Shown here: piece by piece, positions 54,538-64,000 of the stretch
Layout: each line of letters opens with the position of its first letter
How positions within the stretch are numbered: the stretch's first letter is position 1
The notes under the pieces: generated by a model
Seen by the model: only the letters and a program-made list of their open reading frames with translations
Database searches by the model: none
Told to the model about the DNA's origin: nothing
From: Corynebacterium sp. 13CS0277
GTDB lineage: Bacteria; Actinomycetota; Actinomycetes; Mycobacteriales; Mycobacteriaceae
NCBI RefSeq assembly: GCF_002994655.1
Contig: NZ_PPDL01000001.1
Location: forward strand, 62,001 to 126,000
DNA: 64,000 nucleotides
Direction of reading: 5' to 3'
Translations under genes and position numbers: made by a program

Positions 54538-55767
54538 ATGACGACTCATTCAGTTTCCTCCGCCGCCGATTCCGCCGCCGGCACCCCCTGGGTGCTGCCC
54601 GAAGGCCCCCGCCGCATCGTGCTGCTGGGGTCGACGGGTTCCATCGGTACCCAGGCCGTGGAGGTCGTGACGGCAAACCCCGAGTCCTTTGAGATCGTGG
54701 CGATCGCCGCCGGTGGCAGCAACCCCGCGCTGGTCGTGGAACAAGCGCGTCTGTTGGGCCTGCCCCCGGAGCGAGTCGCGGTGGCTAGCGAGGAGGCAGC
54801 CGCGGAGGTCTCCACCGCCCTGGGCGGCACGGTGCGCAGCGGCGCGCAGTGCGCTGAACAACTCGTCCGCGAGATCGACGCCGACGTGGTCCTCAACGCG
54901 CTGGTGGGCTCCATGGGACTCGGGGCAACGCTGGCGACCATCCAGCGGGGGATGACTCTGGCGCTCGCGAACAAGGAGTCCCTCGTCGCCGGTGGTGCGC
55001 TGGTCATGGGCATGGCCCAGCCTGGCCAGATCGTGCCCGTCGACTCGGAGCACTCGGCCATGGCACAGTGCCTGCGCTCTGGGTCGGCAGATGAGGTGTC
55101 CCGGCTGGTGCTCACCGCCAGCGGTGGGCCTTTCCGCGGCTGGACCCGCGAGCAGATGTGGGACGTCACCCCGCAGCAGGCGGCCGCCCACCCCACCTGG
55201 TCGATGGGGCAAATGAACACCCTCAACTCCGCCACCCTGGTCAACAAGGGGCTGGAGTTCATCGAGGCCTCCCTGCTGTTCGGGATCCCCGCAGAGCGTA
55301 TCGACGTCGTCGTGCACCCGCAGTCCATCATCCACTCGATGGTGACCTTCCACGACGGTGCGACCATCGCCCAAGCCTCTCCGCCGAGCATGAAGCTCCC
55401 CATCGCGCACGCGCTGGCCTACCCGCACCGTGTCGACCGGGCACAGCCGGCATTGGATTTCCGTGATGCCTTCTCGTGGGACTTCGAACCCGTCGACAAT
55501 GAGGCATTCCCCGCAGTCCAGCTCGCCGCCGAGGTCGTCACCAAGGGCGGCACCTGGCCGGCGGTGTACAACGCCGCCAACGAGGAAGCTGCTGAGCAGT
55601 TCCTCCGCGGCGCGTTGCCCTTCCCCCGCATCGTCGACTGTGTGGCGGATGTCCTCCAGCGGGCGGATGCCTTCGCTGGCATGCCGGCCAGCGTCGATGA
55701 GGTGCTTGCCACCGAAGCTGCGGCACGCGCCGCCGCCCACGACGTTCTGCGCGGATACGTCAACTAA
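54538..55767 (+). CDS. dxr: 1-deoxy-D-xylulose 5-phosphate reductoisomerase
   Basis: The 409-residue protein has the NADPH-binding motif [45 protein letters not shown] with the metal-binding Asp and Glu, and the [12 protein letters not shown] segment. It catalyses the second step of the MEP pathway. ispG, a later enzyme of the same pathway, lies 2.2 kb downstream. I chose ATG 54538; in-frame ATGs at 54529 and 54517 are alternatives. Confidence 0.96.
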   Translation: MTTHSVSSAADSAAGTPWVLPEGPRRIVLLGSTGSIGTQAVEVVTANPESFEIVAIAAGGSNPALVVEQARLLGLPPERVAVASEEAAAEVSTALGGTVRSGAQCAEQLVREIDADVVLNALVGSMGLGATLATIQRGMTLALANKESLVAGGALVMGMAQPGQIVPVDSEHSAMAQCLRSGSADEVSRLVLTASGGPFRGWTREQMWDVTPQQAAAHPTWSMGQMNTLNSATLVNKGLEFIEASLLFGIPAERIDVVVHPQSIIHSMVTFHDGATIAQASPPSMKLPIAHALAYPHRVDRAQPALDFRDAFSWDFEPVDNEAFPAVQLAAEVVTKGGTWPAVYNAANEEAAEQFLRGALPFPRIVDCVADVLQRADAFAGMPASVDEVLATEAAARAAAHDVLRGYVN

Positions 55768-55924
55768 CCCCACCTCCACGCCGGCGACGGTGGAGGGGCG
55801 CACCCTAGCCGCAGCACAGGTCAAGCCCCGCAGCCCCGCCTGATGCGGTTGTGGCTGCGGCGACCGGCATGCCATGGAGAGCGGACAACCAGCGCACATG
55901 CGATATCCCCGACGCAAGCGCGGC

Positions 55925-55930
55925 TACACT
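55925..55930 (+). promoter_or_regulatory. -10 element of the small gene at 55937, leaderless type
   Basis: TACACT is followed by 6 bases and the ATG. Confidence 0.5.
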
Positions 55931-55936
55931 CAAGAC

Positions 55937-56206
55937 ATGTTGAGCATTCGTGAAGCCGCAGCGTTGGTGGAACCATTCTTTGCAGGGTTCCCGTTGTCCA
56001 AGTACGTGATGCGGCACGACGATGACATCGTGTTCTGCCCGCATTCCCCTCAGATGGTCGTTGGCTTGCACCCGGTCGGCGTCCATCGTCGCACTGGCGA
56101 GTTATTCATCCGGACATCCTCCGCAGCGGAATTCCCTGACTGGTACTGGAACGGCACGTGGGAACTCATGGAGGATGCTATCGCTGACGAAGAGTCGCGA
56201 AGCTAG
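55937..56206 (+). CDS. Small uncharacterised protein between dxr and the M50 protease
   Basis: The 89-residue protein (MLSIREAAALVEPFFAGFPL, VMRHDDDIVFCPHSPQMVVG, FIRTSSAAEFPDWYWNGTWE) is acidic, soluble and without recognised domains. The Trp/Asp-rich end resembles small immunity-like or YrhB-type proteins, but I cannot assign it. The -10 element 6 bases upstream supports the start and expression as a leaderless mRNA. Confidence 0.65.
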   Translation: MLSIREAAALVEPFFAGFPLSKYVMRHDDDIVFCPHSPQMVVGLHPVGVHRRTGELFIRTSSAAEFPDWYWNGTWELMEDAIADEESRS

Positions 56207-56485
56207 CAGCCTGCAGCCGATCTGCGGGGGATGGGTCCTGCGCAGGGGCGGGCTTCGGTCCGCGGGTGCGAAAACAGGCAACCACGCGGCGGGGGAGTGG
56301 CAAGCAGTGGGCTCGTGCTGGACACCGTGCACCGGTTGCCAGAGGATCCACAGCAGACCCACGGGGTTTTTCCCACCGCAGTGCAGTAGGCTGCACCACG
56401 GCAGACCGCCCAAGTGCGGTGTGTTGTGAGTTTGTTGTTCGTCGCCGTCGTCGAAGGCTGGGGCCTTCCGAGGCACTTGTGAGGT

Positions 56486-57703
56486 GTGTTTTCCGTGGGT
56501 TTTTTCATCGGCATGCTGATCTTCGCTGTCGGCATTGCCGCCACGATCGGCCTGCATGAGCTCGGCCACATGCGCGCGGCACTGGCCTGCGGCATGGTGG
56601 TCCGCCGCTTCTACATCGGATTCGGCCCCACCCTGGTGAAGTTCCACCGGGGCGGCATTGAATACGGTCTGAAAGCCATCCCCCTGGGCGGTTTCTGCGA
56701 TATCGCTGGGATGACGATCCATGACGACCTGGGTGATGTGCCCGCGGCCAAGGCGATGTACAACAAGCCGGCCTGGCAGCGGATTTTTGTGCTGCTTGGC
56801 GGCATCCTCATGAACCTGCTGCTGGCATTCGTGTTGATCTACTCGGTCGCGGTCACCGTGGGGCTGCCGAATCGGGACGCGGTGGTGCCTCCGGTCATTG
56901 AATCCACCGGCTGTGTGCCACCCAGCCAGCAGGAGGACGGCAGCCTGAGCGAGTGCACGGGCGAAGGGCCGGCCGCTGCGGCGGGCATTAAGGCCGGCGA
57001 CCTGATCCGCGCCGTGGACGGCACCCCCGTGGAATCCTTCGCAGAGCTCCGCGCAGCGCTGCAGGACAAGCCCGGGCAGACGGTCGCCCTGGAGGTCGCG
57101 CGCGGTGACGACACATTGACCGCGCATGTGACCCTGGAGTCTGCGACGCGTCGCCTGCGCAACGGTGAGGAAATCACCGTGGGCGCCGCTGGTGTCGTGG
57201 GGCGCGCGCCCACCCTGGAGCTCACCCACTACAACGCGCTGACTGCCTTCGGTGGCGCAGCCGAGTACTACGGGCTGATGTGTGAGGGCACCGTCAAGGG
57301 GCTTGCGGCCTTCCCCGGGAAGATCCCCGGGGTGGCGGCGTCCATCATCGGCGCCCCGCGGGATGAGGAAAGCCCGATGTCCGTCGTTGGTGCGACTCGC
57401 ATCGGCGGCGAACTCGCCGAGCAGTCCCAGTGGCCGACCTTCGTCATGTTGCTCGCGTCGCTGAATTTCTTCCTGGCGCTGTTCAACCTCCTGCCGTTGC
57501 CGCCGCTCGATGGTGGCCACATCGCGGTGGTGCTGTACGAAAAGCTGCGTGACGCACTGCGCCGCCGCAAGGGGCTCGCCCCTGCGGGGCCGGCAGATTA
57601 CATGAAGCTCATGCCGCTGACCTACACGGTGACCGCGCTGCTCCTCGTCCTCGGCGTTGTCACCATCGCCGCCGACATCATCAACCCCATCCGCCTGTTC
57701 TAA
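56486..57703 (+). CDS. M50 site-2 membrane protease (RseP/Rip1 type)
   Basis: The 405-residue protein has the zinc site HELGH (His24, Glu25, His28) in the first membrane segment, a central PDZ domain (about 165-235, GIKAGDLIRAVDGTPVESF) and LLPLPPLDGGH in a later segment, which brings the third ligand Asp. Site-2 proteases cut anti-sigma factors and other membrane proteins; the mycobacterial homologue Rip1 lies in the same dxr-rip-ispG order. The start is GTG 56486; a second GTG at 56495 is possible. Confidence 0.94.
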   Translation: MFSVGFFIGMLIFAVGIAATIGLHELGHMRAALACGMVVRRFYIGFGPTLVKFHRGGIEYGLKAIPLGGFCDIAGMTIHDDLGDVPAAKAMYNKPAWQRIFVLLGGILMNLLLAFVLIYSVAVTVGLPNRDAVVPPVIESTGCVPPSQQEDGSLSECTGEGPAAAAGIKAGDLIRAVDGTPVESFAELRAALQDKPGQTVALEVARGDDTLTAHVTLESATRRLRNGEEITVGAAGVVGRAPTLELTHYNALTAFGGAAEYYGLMCEGTVKGLAAFPGKIPGVAASIIGAPRDEESPMSVVGATRIGGELAEQSQWPTFVMLLASLNFFLALFNLLPLPPLDGGHIAVVLYEKLRDALRRRKGLAPAGPADYMKLMPLTYTVTALLLVLGVVTIAADIINPIRLF

Positions 57704-57776
57704 CTGCGCGTCACAAGCGCCCTGTGAGGCAGGTCGGTGACGCTGGCCTCGGCGTTATTTTTCTGCCAGGCGGTGC

Positions 57777-58021
57777 TAGAATCGGCCCCCATCACCCCCG
57801 GGCAGCCCCCGGTGCCGACCGCCACCTGTGTCACAGCGTGGACGGTGCCGGCCCAGGCGCGTCACGAGCACCACACTGTGTTCCTGCGGGGCGTGCCACG
57901 GATGAGGCCCAGCCCCTTTTTTGTCACCTCGTCCCGTGTGATGCCGGCCGCGGCTGATGTGCGCCGGCGGTGGCACCCGATATTTTTTAACATCCGCTGT
58001 TATAAGGAGCGTTGTCGCACC
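57777..58021 (+). promoter_or_regulatory. ispG promoter and long leader with competing stems
   Basis: The extended -10 TGCTAGAAT (hexamer 57777-57782) begins a leader of about 235 bases. GGTGCC and CCGCC (57811-57823) can pair with GGCGG and GGCACC (57966-57977). The same GGC stretch can form a local hairpin GCCGGC (57943-57948 / 57963-57968). A T6 run (57983-57988) and a small stem TAACA-TCCGC-TGTTA just before AAGGAG (58004-58009) follow. The design resembles an attenuator. Confidence 0.4.
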
Positions 58022-59185
58022 GTGTCTCACCCCACCTCTATTGGTCTTGGAATGCCTGAAGCCCCGCTGCCGACCCTGGCTCCGCGGCGCAAGACCCGCC
58101 AGCTGATGGTGGGCAAGGTTGGCGTCGGCTCGGACCACCCGATCTCGGTGCAGTCGATGACGACCACGAAAACGCACGATATCAACGCCACCCTGCAGCA
58201 GATCGCCCAGCTCACCGCGACGGGCTGCGACATTGTGCGCGTGGCCTGCCCGAAGACGGTGGATGCGGAAGCGCTGCCGATCATTGCGAAGAAGTCGCCG
58301 ATCCCCGTGATCGCCGATATTCACTTCCAGCCGAAGTACATCTTCGCCGCCATCGACGCGGGTTGCGCGGCCGTGCGTGTGAACCCGGGCAACATCAAGG
58401 AGTTCGACGGGCGCGTGAAGGAGGTCGCGAAGGCGGCCGGCGATGCGGGTATCCCGATTCGTATCGGCGTCAACGCGGGTTCCCTCGACAAGCGCCTCAT
58501 GGAGAAGTACGGCAAGGCCACCCCGGAGGCTCTCGTGGAGTCCGCCCTGTGGGAGGCCGGCCTGTTCGAGGATCACGGCTTCGGTGATATCGCGATCTCC
58601 GTGAAGCACAACGACCCGGTGGTCATGGTGGAGGCCTACCGTCAGCTGGCTGCGCAGTGTGACTACCCGCTGCACCTCGGTGTGACGGAGGCGGGCCCGA
58701 AGTTCCAGGGCACCATCAAGTCCTCGGTGGCTTTCGGCGCGCTGCTTGCTGAGGGCATCGGCGACACCATCCGCGTGTCGCTGTCCGCCGACCCGGTGGA
58801 GGAGATCAAGGTTGGCGACCAGATCCTGCAGTCGTTGAACCTGCGTCCCCGCAAGCTGGAGATCGTGTCCTGCCCGTCCTGTGGCCGCGCCCAGGTGGAC
58901 GTCTACACCCTCGCCGAGGAGGTCACTGCCGGCCTGGAGGGCATGGAGGTGCCGCTGCGCGTCGCCGTCATGGGCTGTGTGGTCAACGGCCCCGGCGAGG
59001 CCCGCGACGCTGACCTTGGTGTTGCCTCCGGTAACGGCAAGGGGCAGATTTTCGTCAAGGGTGAGGTCATCAAGACCGTGCCCGAGGCCCAGATCGTCGA
59101 GACCCTCATTGAGGAGGCGATGAAGATCGCCGAGACCATGGACGATGATGCCACCGGTTCCCCGGAGGTCACCGTCACCGGCTAG
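58022..59185 (+). CDS. ispG: 4-hydroxy-3-methylbut-2-enyl diphosphate synthase
   Basis: The 387-residue protein is IspG/Gcp[51 protein letters not shown] and the 4Fe-4S cysteines in SCPSCGRAQ and [11 protein letters not shown]. It reduces methylerythritol cyclodiphosphate to HMBPP in the MEP pathway. GTG 58022 follows AAGGAG at 58004-58009. Confidence 0.97.
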   Translation: MSHPTSIGLGMPEAPLPTLAPRRKTRQLMVGKVGVGSDHPISVQSMTTTKTHDINATLQQIAQLTATGCDIVRVACPKTVDAEALPIIAKKSPIPVIADIHFQPKYIFAAIDAGCAAVRVNPGNIKEFDGRVKEVAKAAGDAGIPIRIGVNAGSLDKRLMEKYGKATPEALVESALWEAGLFEDHGFGDIAISVKHNDPVVMVEAYRQLAAQCDYPLHLGVTEAGPKFQGTIKSSVAFGALLAEGIGDTIRVSLSADPVEEIKVGDQILQSLNLRPRKLEIVSCPSCGRAQVDVYTLAEEVTAGLEGMEVPLRVAVMGCVVNGPGEARDADLGVASGNGKGQIFVKGEVIKTVPEAQIVETLIEEAMKIAETMDDDATGSPEVTVTG

Positions 59186-59210
59186 CCACTGGCGCCTGGC
59201 CCCGACACGC

Positions 59211-59257
59211 CACCCCGGCCAGAACACCGCCCCCGCGTGCGGGTTCTGGCCGGGGTG
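59211..59257 (+). terminator. Strong hairpin after ispG
   Basis: CACCCCGGCCAGAAC (59211-59225) and GTTCTGGCCGGGGTG (59243-59257) form a perfect 15-base stem 25 bases after the stop codon, followed by TTGTTG-like sequence. Confidence 0.75.
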
Positions 59258-59328
59258 TTGTCGTCGGCCGCGTGCCAGGCGTGGGGTGTCACCCGGTGCG
59301 CCTTGCGCAGCGCCGTGGGCTGCGCTGT

Positions 59329-59334
59329 TACAGT
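59329..59334 (+). promoter_or_regulatory. -10 element of the PBP gene, leaderless type
   Basis: TACAGT is followed by 7 bases and the ATG of the PBP gene. Confidence 0.5.
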
Positions 59335-59341
59335 GAGCCGC

Positions 59342-61162
59342 ATGAAACGTCTGGTCAGTGTCCTGCTTACTGCCTCCATGGCGGCAACGAGCCTGGTGGC
59401 CTGCACCCCGAAACCAGACCTTCCCCAGCCTGTCGTCGAGGAATTCCTCGCCGCGCTCAAAGACAAAGACTTCGCCGCCGCAGCAGCGCTCACCGACGCC
59501 CAGGATGCCGCAGTCGCGGACATCGCAGCATCCTTCGACGGGCTGCAGGCTGACTCCGTCGACGGCAGTGTCGACGACGTCTCCTTGAGTGGTGACAACG
59601 CCACCGCCCACTTCTCCCTGCGCTGGGAGTTTCCCCGGGACCGCAGCTGGGACTACGACAACGACATGACGTTGTCGAAGAGCCCCAAAGGGTGGGTGAT
59701 CCGCTGGCAGCCCTCCGTGCTGTACCCCGGGCTGGGGGCAAACCAGCACATGGAACTCCGGGCGATCACCCCGCCGAAAGCCGGGGTGATTAGCTCCGAC
59801 GGTGCGGCGATCCTCTCCCCGGGCACCTACTACCGCATCCTCGTCGACCCGCAGGCCGCCGGCAGCGCGGCCGCTACCCGGGCCGCCAGCGCCCAGGTCG
59901 CGAAAGTCTTGGGTGAGGTCCACGCCCGCGACGAACACGTCCCGGCCGTCGACGCCCAAGAACTACTCGCCATGACCACAGGCGCCGATCACGCGATTTC
60001 GGTGGCGAACCTCACCGAATCCCAATACGCCCCGGTCCAAGCGGAACTCGAGAACTTTCCCGGCATCGTCGTCAATCCGGAAGCGGGCATGATCAACAAT
60101 GATCCTGCCTTCGCCCCGGAAATCATGAGCCGGGTGGAAAACATCATCCAGGATGACGTGGACGGGGCGAAAGGCTGGCAAGTCGTTGCCGCGAATGCCT
60201 TCGGCGCGCAGCTCGAGGTGCTCACCCGACACGACCCGCAGCCCGCGCCCGCGATTCGGATCTCCCTCGACCACGGGGTGCAAAACGCCGCCCAGGATGC
60301 GGTGAACCTGCGCCGGGAGATGAAAGCCATGATGGTGGCCATCAAGCCCTCCACAGGGGAAATCCTGGCGGTGGCACAAACCCCCGCCGCCGATGCCGAC
60401 GGCGATGTCGCCCTCATGGGCCAGTACCCGCCGGGCTCCACCTTCAAGATGATCACCGCCACCGCCGGCATGCAGCACCAGCAGCTCACGCCGAACAGTA
60501 TCGTCCCCTGCCCCGGGTCCATGGAGATCGGCTACCGCATCGTCACCAACTACAACGGTTTTTCCAAGGGCAACGTGCCGCTGCAGTCCGCGTTCGCTGC
60601 CTCCTGCAACACCACCTTCGCCGATATTTCCGCCAAGTTGGCGCCGGGGGAGTTGCAGCACACCGCGAAGCAGTTCGGGCTCGGGATCGACTACACCATC
60701 CCGGGGCTCAACAGTCTCACCGGCTCCGTTCCGGATGGGCAGGACGCTATCGACCGCACGGATGCAGGCTACGGTCAGGGCACCGACCTCGCGAGCCCTT
60801 TCGGCATGGCACTGGTCGCGGCGACCGCCGCGCACGGCAGCACCCCGGTGCCGACGCTGATTAGCGGGCATCCCACCGAGGTCAGCGAAGCCGTCGAACC
60901 CCCGGCCCCGGAAGTCATTGAGCAGCTCCGCCAGATGATGCGCGCGGTCGTGACCTCAGGCACCGCCCGCGGCATGCAAGCCCAGGGCGAGGTCTATGGC
61001 AAGACCGGTGAGGCCGAAATCAATGGCGGCTCCCACGCCTGGTTCGCCGGCTACCGCGGCGACCTCGCTTTCGCCACCCTCGTCGTTCTCGGCGGGGGTT
61101 CGGAGACCGCCGTGGCGATCACCGACCACTTCCTCCGCGCCCTCGACGCCCCCGCCCCGTAG
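59342..61162 (+). CDS. Penicillin-binding transpeptidase, lipoprotein-type
   Basis: The 606-residue protein has a lipoprotein signal with lipobox SLVAC (Cys21), an NTF2-like N-terminal domain (EEFLAALKDKDFAAAAALTD), and a transpeptidase domain with STFK (Ser366, Lys369), SCN in AASCNTTFADI and KTGEAE. It is a class B PBP that crosslinks peptidoglycan outside the membrane. Its place before map matches C. glutamicum. Homology and the adjacent -10 support ATG 59342. Confidence 0.93.
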   Translation: MKRLVSVLLTASMAATSLVACTPKPDLPQPVVEEFLAALKDKDFAAAAALTDAQDAAVADIAASFDGLQADSVDGSVDDVSLSGDNATAHFSLRWEFPRDRSWDYDNDMTLSKSPKGWVIRWQPSVLYPGLGANQHMELRAITPPKAGVISSDGAAILSPGTYYRILVDPQAAGSAAATRAASAQVAKVLGEVHARDEHVPAVDAQELLAMTTGADHAISVANLTESQYAPVQAELENFPGIVVNPEAGMINNDPAFAPEIMSRVENIIQDDVDGAKGWQVVAANAFGAQLEVLTRHDPQPAPAIRISLDHGVQNAAQDAVNLRREMKAMMVAIKPSTGEILAVAQTPAADADGDVALMGQYPPGSTFKMITATAGMQHQQLTPNSIVPCPGSMEIGYRIVTNYNGFSKGNVPLQSAFAASCNTTFADISAKLAPGELQHTAKQFGLGIDYTIPGLNSLTGSVPDGQDAIDRTDAGYGQGTDLASPFGMALVAATAAHGSTPVPTLISGHPTEVSEAVEPPAPEVIEQLRQMMRAVVTSGTARGMQAQGEVYGKTGEAEINGGSHAWFAGYRGDLAFATLVVLGGGSETAVAITDHFLRALDAPAP

Positions 61163-61214
61163 CTCGGCCACCGTCGCAGCATGACTCGCCGCTTGGGTCT
61201 GCCGGGGCGGGCAC

Positions 61215-61220
61215 TAAGAT
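61215..61220 (+). promoter_or_regulatory. -10 element of map, leaderless type
   Basis: TAAGAT lies 8 bases before the map ATG. The intervening GGGGG could also serve as a weak ribosome-binding site for an mRNA from further upstream. Confidence 0.45.
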
Positions 61221-61228
61221 GGGGGACC

Positions 61229-62098
61229 ATGACTTCTCGTGCACCCCTGCGTCCTGGCACGCAGACCCCCATCCGTACCGTCCCCGCCGGAATTGAGCGC
61301 CCCGAGTACGCGTGGAAAGACACCGTCCACGAGGCGGAAGGCGAGCCCTTCGTCCAAACCCCCGAAACCATCGAGAAGATGCGCGTCGCCAGCGAGCTGG
61401 CTGCCAACGCGCTGGTGTTGGCCGGCAAGGAGGTCACCCCCGGGGTGACCACCGATCACCTCGACGAGGTGGTCCACACCTACCTGTGCGATCACGGTGC
61501 CTACCCTTCGACGCTGGGCTACCGGGGTTTCCCGAAGTCCTGCTGCACCTCCCTCAACGAGATTGTGTGCCACGGCATCCCGGACAGCACCGTCATCGAG
61601 GACGGAGACATCGTCAACATTGATGTCACCGCCTACATCGGCGGCGTCCACGGCGACACCAACGCCACCTTCCTGGCGGGCAACGTTTCCGAGGAGCACC
61701 GCCTGCTCGTGGAGCGCACGAAGGAAGCTACCCTGCGGGGTATCCGCGCGGCGAAGCCCGGCCGGGAGGTCAACGTCATCGGCCGCGTCATCGAGGTCTA
61801 CGCAAAGCGCTTCGGCTACAACGTGGTACGCGACTTCACCGGCCACGGCGTCGGCCCCACCTTCCACAACGGGCTGGTGGTGCTGCACTACGACAGCGAC
61901 ATGTACACCGACGTGCTGCAGCCCGGGATGACGCTCACCATTGAGCCGATGATCAACCTCGGTGGCCTGGACTACGACATCTGGGAGGATGGCTGGACTG
62001 TGGCGAACCGCGACAAGCAGTTCACCGCCCAGTTTGAGCACACGATCGTCATCACCGAGGACGGCAACGAGATCCTCACGCTGCCGACCATCGACTAA
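61229..62098 (+). CDS. map: Methionine aminopeptidase
   Basis: The 289-residue protein has the five metal ligands of type I MetAP: Asp in [11 protein letters not shown], Asp in VHGDTNATF, His in [11 protein letters not shown], Glu in LTIEPMINL and Glu in FEHTIVITE. It removes the initiator Met from new proteins. An N-terminal extension of about 40 residues before [11 protein letters not shown] is usual for the longer actinobacterial form. Confidence 0.97.
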   Translation: MTSRAPLRPGTQTPIRTVPAGIERPEYAWKDTVHEAEGEPFVQTPETIEKMRVASELAANALVLAGKEVTPGVTTDHLDEVVHTYLCDHGAYPSTLGYRGFPKSCCTSLNEIVCHGIPDSTVIEDGDIVNIDVTAYIGGVHGDTNATFLAGNVSEEHRLLVERTKEATLRGIRAAKPGREVNVIGRVIEVYAKRFGYNVVRDFTGHGVGPTFHNGLVVLHYDSDMYTDVLQPGMTLTIEPMINLGGLDYDIWEDGWTVANRDKQFTAQFEHTIVITEDGNEILTLPTID

Positions 62099-62239
62099 AA
62101 CCTGCGGGGGCTTGAAAGGCCACACCACGGCCTTCCTGGCGGCGTGCCGCGACCGCGGCGCCGGCCCCTCTCGACCTCCTCTTCCAGGGGCCAACAGACG
62201 GCCCCGGATCTCTCCTTGTTTGCACGTGGGTGTATTGCC

Positions 62240-63703
62240 GTGACAGCTGTTCTTCTCGCCGGGACGACCTCGGACGCCGGAAAATCAATCCTCGCCGCAG
62301 GCCTGTGCCGGGCGCTTGCCCTGCGGGGGTGGAAGGTGGCGCCGTTTAAGGCGCAGAACATGTCGAACAACTCGGCCGTGTGCCCCTCGGGCGGGGAGAT
62401 TGGTCGCGCCCAGGCGCTCCAGGCCGCAGCCTGTGGGCTGGAGCCGCGCGTGGAGTTCAACCCGATTCTGCTCAAGCCCGGCTCCGATCGCACCAGTCAG
62501 CTGGTGGTGCTGGGCCGCGCCGAGGGGTCGGTGAGTGCCCGCAGCTACGTCGAGCACCGCGCCCACCTGCGCCAGGTCTCCGCGCGGGCGCTGCACGCGC
62601 TGGAGGAGGAATTCGACATCGTCGTCGTCGAGGGCGCCGGCTCGCCCGCGGAGATCAACCTGCGGGCGACGGATGTGGCGAACTTTGGTCTCGCGGAGGC
62701 CGCCGACCTGCCCGTCTACGTCATCGGCGATATCGACCGCGGTGGCGTGTTGGCGCACCTCTACGGCACGTACCACATCGTGGATGCGGCTGATCAAGCG
62801 CGCATCAAGGGCTTCATCATCAACAAGTTCCGGGGTGACGAAAGCATCCTCACCCCGGGGCTTGTCGACCTTGAGCAGCGCACCGGGGTGCCAACGATCG
62901 GTGTGTTCCCCTTCATTCCGGGGCTGTGGATCGATGCGGAGGATTCCCTGCAGTCGGTCGTCGGTGCGCCGTTGGGGCCGCCGACGAGCGCCCTCGGGTC
63001 CGCACGGTTGACCGTGGCGGCCGTGCGCCTGCCACGAGTATCCAATGCCACCGACATTGAGGCGCTCGCCTGCGAACCGGGCGTGACCGTCAGCTGGGCG
63101 GTCGACCCCGATCAGGTAGCGACCGCAGACCTGGTGGTGCTGCCGGGCTCCAAGGCGACGGTGAGCGACCTGAAATGGTTGCGGGATACAGGTGTGGCCG
63201 ACGTCATCCAGGACCGAGTCTCCCGGGGCCTGCCCGTGGTGGGGATCTGCGGCGGCTACCAGATGCTCTGCGCCAGCATTACCGACACCGTGGAAGCCGC
63301 GGGCGCGGACGAGGAGGCCACGGTACCGGGCCTGGGGGTGTTCGACACGGACATCGTGTTCCACCCCACGAAGACACTCGTGCGCCACCCCGACGGCGCC
63401 TACGAGGTGCACCACGGGCGGGTCGCCCGCACCACCGAGTCCCCCTGGATCGGTGAGGAAGGCAACCGCCGGGGAGTGGCCTTCGGTACCCACCGCCACG
63501 GCCAGCTGGAAAACGATGAGTTCCGCCGCGACTTCCTCCGCACCATCGCCCAGGCCGTCGGCAAACAGGACACGTTCGTCGTCAGCCCCAACACCTCGTT
63601 CGCGGCCGCGCGAGAAGCACAGCTTGATGCGATTGCGCGCGCCTGGGAGGAACACGTCGACCTCGATCGTTTCCTGGCGGAGGTGCGTACTTTCCGCGCG
63701 TAG
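62240..63703 (+). CDS. cobQ: Cobyric acid synthase
   Basis: The 487-residue protein has the dethiobiotin-synthase-like P-loop GTTSDAGKS (residues 8-16), [24 protein letters not shown] and [16 protein letters not shown]-terminal glutamine amidotransferase domain has the nucleophile Cys337 in GICGGYQML and His in [11 protein letters not shown]. It amidates cobyrinic diamide to cobyric acid. The GTG at 62240 is where homology begins; no strong ribosome-binding site is visible, and a longer N-terminus is possible. No other cobalamin gene is in the window. Confidence 0.9.
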   Translation: MTAVLLAGTTSDAGKSILAAGLCRALALRGWKVAPFKAQNMSNNSAVCPSGGEIGRAQALQAAACGLEPRVEFNPILLKPGSDRTSQLVVLGRAEGSVSARSYVEHRAHLRQVSARALHALEEEFDIVVVEGAGSPAEINLRATDVANFGLAEAADLPVYVIGDIDRGGVLAHLYGTYHIVDAADQARIKGFIINKFRGDESILTPGLVDLEQRTGVPTIGVFPFIPGLWIDAEDSLQSVVGAPLGPPTSALGSARLTVAAVRLPRVSNATDIEALACEPGVTVSWAVDPDQVATADLVVLPGSKATVSDLKWLRDTGVADVIQDRVSRGLPVVGICGGYQMLCASITDTVEAAGADEEATVPGLGVFDTDIVFHPTKTLVRHPDGAYEVHHGRVARTTESPWIGEEGNRRGVAFGTHRHGQLENDEFRRDFLRTIAQAVGKQDTFVVSPNTSFAAAREAQLDAIARAWEEHVDLDRFLAEVRTFRA

Positions 63704-63837
63704 CGCAGCAGCCGCGGTCGGCGCGCCGGGAGGGGAGAGGACTACGCTGGACGGCATGTGTGCCGCGCGGCAGCTGCCGCGGGCAGACGTGTTTGTTGTG
63801 TAGTTTTTTCGGCCGTTTTCTTTTATTTGGGAGCGTC

Positions 63838-64000
63838 ATGACTTCTTCTGCTCCACTGCCCCTGGCTGGGCACTTCCTCGCCAGCGACATGGATGGGACT
63901 CTTATCTTCGACGGCAAGGTCTCCGAACGTGACTTGGCGGCGATCGCCGCCTATCGGCGCGCCGGCGGCACCTTTGCGCTGTCGACGGGCCGTTCGTTGA
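63838..64000 (+). CDS. HAD-superfamily phosphatase, Cof type (N-terminal part)
   Basis: The gene runs off the right edge; 54 residues are visible. They include FLASDMDGTLIF, with the catalytic Asp of motif I, and GGTFALSTGRSL, with the motif II Thr region typical of Cof/YbiV-like sugar phosphatases. GGGAG at 63829-63833 is the ribosome-binding site. Substrate cannot be told. Confidence 0.85.
   Translation, partial: MTSSAPLPLAGHFLASDMDGTLIFDGKVSERDLAAIAAYRRAGGTFALSTGRSL

Noticed and set aside
62099-62239. Cobalamin riboswitch before cobQ
   Set aside because: No B12-box-like sequence is seen and the 141-base gap is too short for a full aptamer plus expression platform.

Overview
The window is a dense stretch of high-GC actinobacterial chromosome. 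Gene order (smc, ftsY, amtB-glnK-glnD, ffh, rpsP, rimM, trmD, rplS, lepB, rnhB, DUF2469, yraN, dprA, xerC, M23 peptidase, rpsB, tsf, pyrH, frr, cdsA, rlmN, DUF2631, dxr, rip, ispG, a lipoprotein PBP, map) and protein character (FtsY with a membrane anchor and a long Ala/Glu-rich region, GlnK with T-loop Tyr51, leaderless -10 patterns) point to Corynebacterium or a close relative. No rRNA, tRNA, IS element, prophage or CRISPR array was seen.

Layout. 1-8.8 kb: the end of an alanine/glycine:sodium symporter, acylphosphatase, SMC, and a 1231-residue protein I cannot assign. 8.9-11.9 kb, minus strand: a complete nitrate/sulfonate-type ABC importer (Tat-exported binding protein, permease, ATPase). 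11.9-20.5 kb: the two SRP GTPases ftsY and ffh flanking the nitrogen block amtB-glnK-glnD. 20.8-28.3 kb: rpsP, a methyltransferase and cupin pair, rimM, an enlarged trmD with a coupled small gene, tex, and rplS behind a long leader. 28.5-37 kb, minus strand: an oligopeptide-type ABC system with two permeases, a fused double ATPase and two tandem paralogous lipoprotein binding proteins. 37.7-44.9 kb: lepB, rnhB, DUF2469, an atypical yraN, dprA, xerC and a minus-strand M23-like protein. comM, normally between yraN and dprA, is absent. 45-51.7 kb: rpsB, tsf, an M48 protease, pyrH, frr, cdsA. 51.9-64 kb: LapA-like protein, rlmN, DUF2631, dxr, a small protein, M50 protease, ispG, PBP, map, cobQ and the start of a HAD phosphatase.

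The genes fall into coherent groups: translation and protein targeting (rpsP, rplS, rpsB, tsf, frr, rimM, trmD, rlmN, map, ftsY, ffh, lepB), nitrogen sensing and uptake (amtB, glnK, glnD, perhaps the adjacent ABC importer), envelope work (cdsA, PBP, M50, M23), isoprenoid synthesis (dxr, ispG) and DNA maintenance (smc, xerC, dprA, rnhB). The most notable unexplained items are the large protein beside smc, paired DnaA-box-like 9-mers before yraN and over the rpsB promoter, palindromes placed inside both binding-protein promoters of the peptide ABC system, long structured leaders before rplS and ispG, the palindrome-rich rpsB-tsf spacer, and two enzyme families (YraN and M23) that have lost expected catalytic residues.
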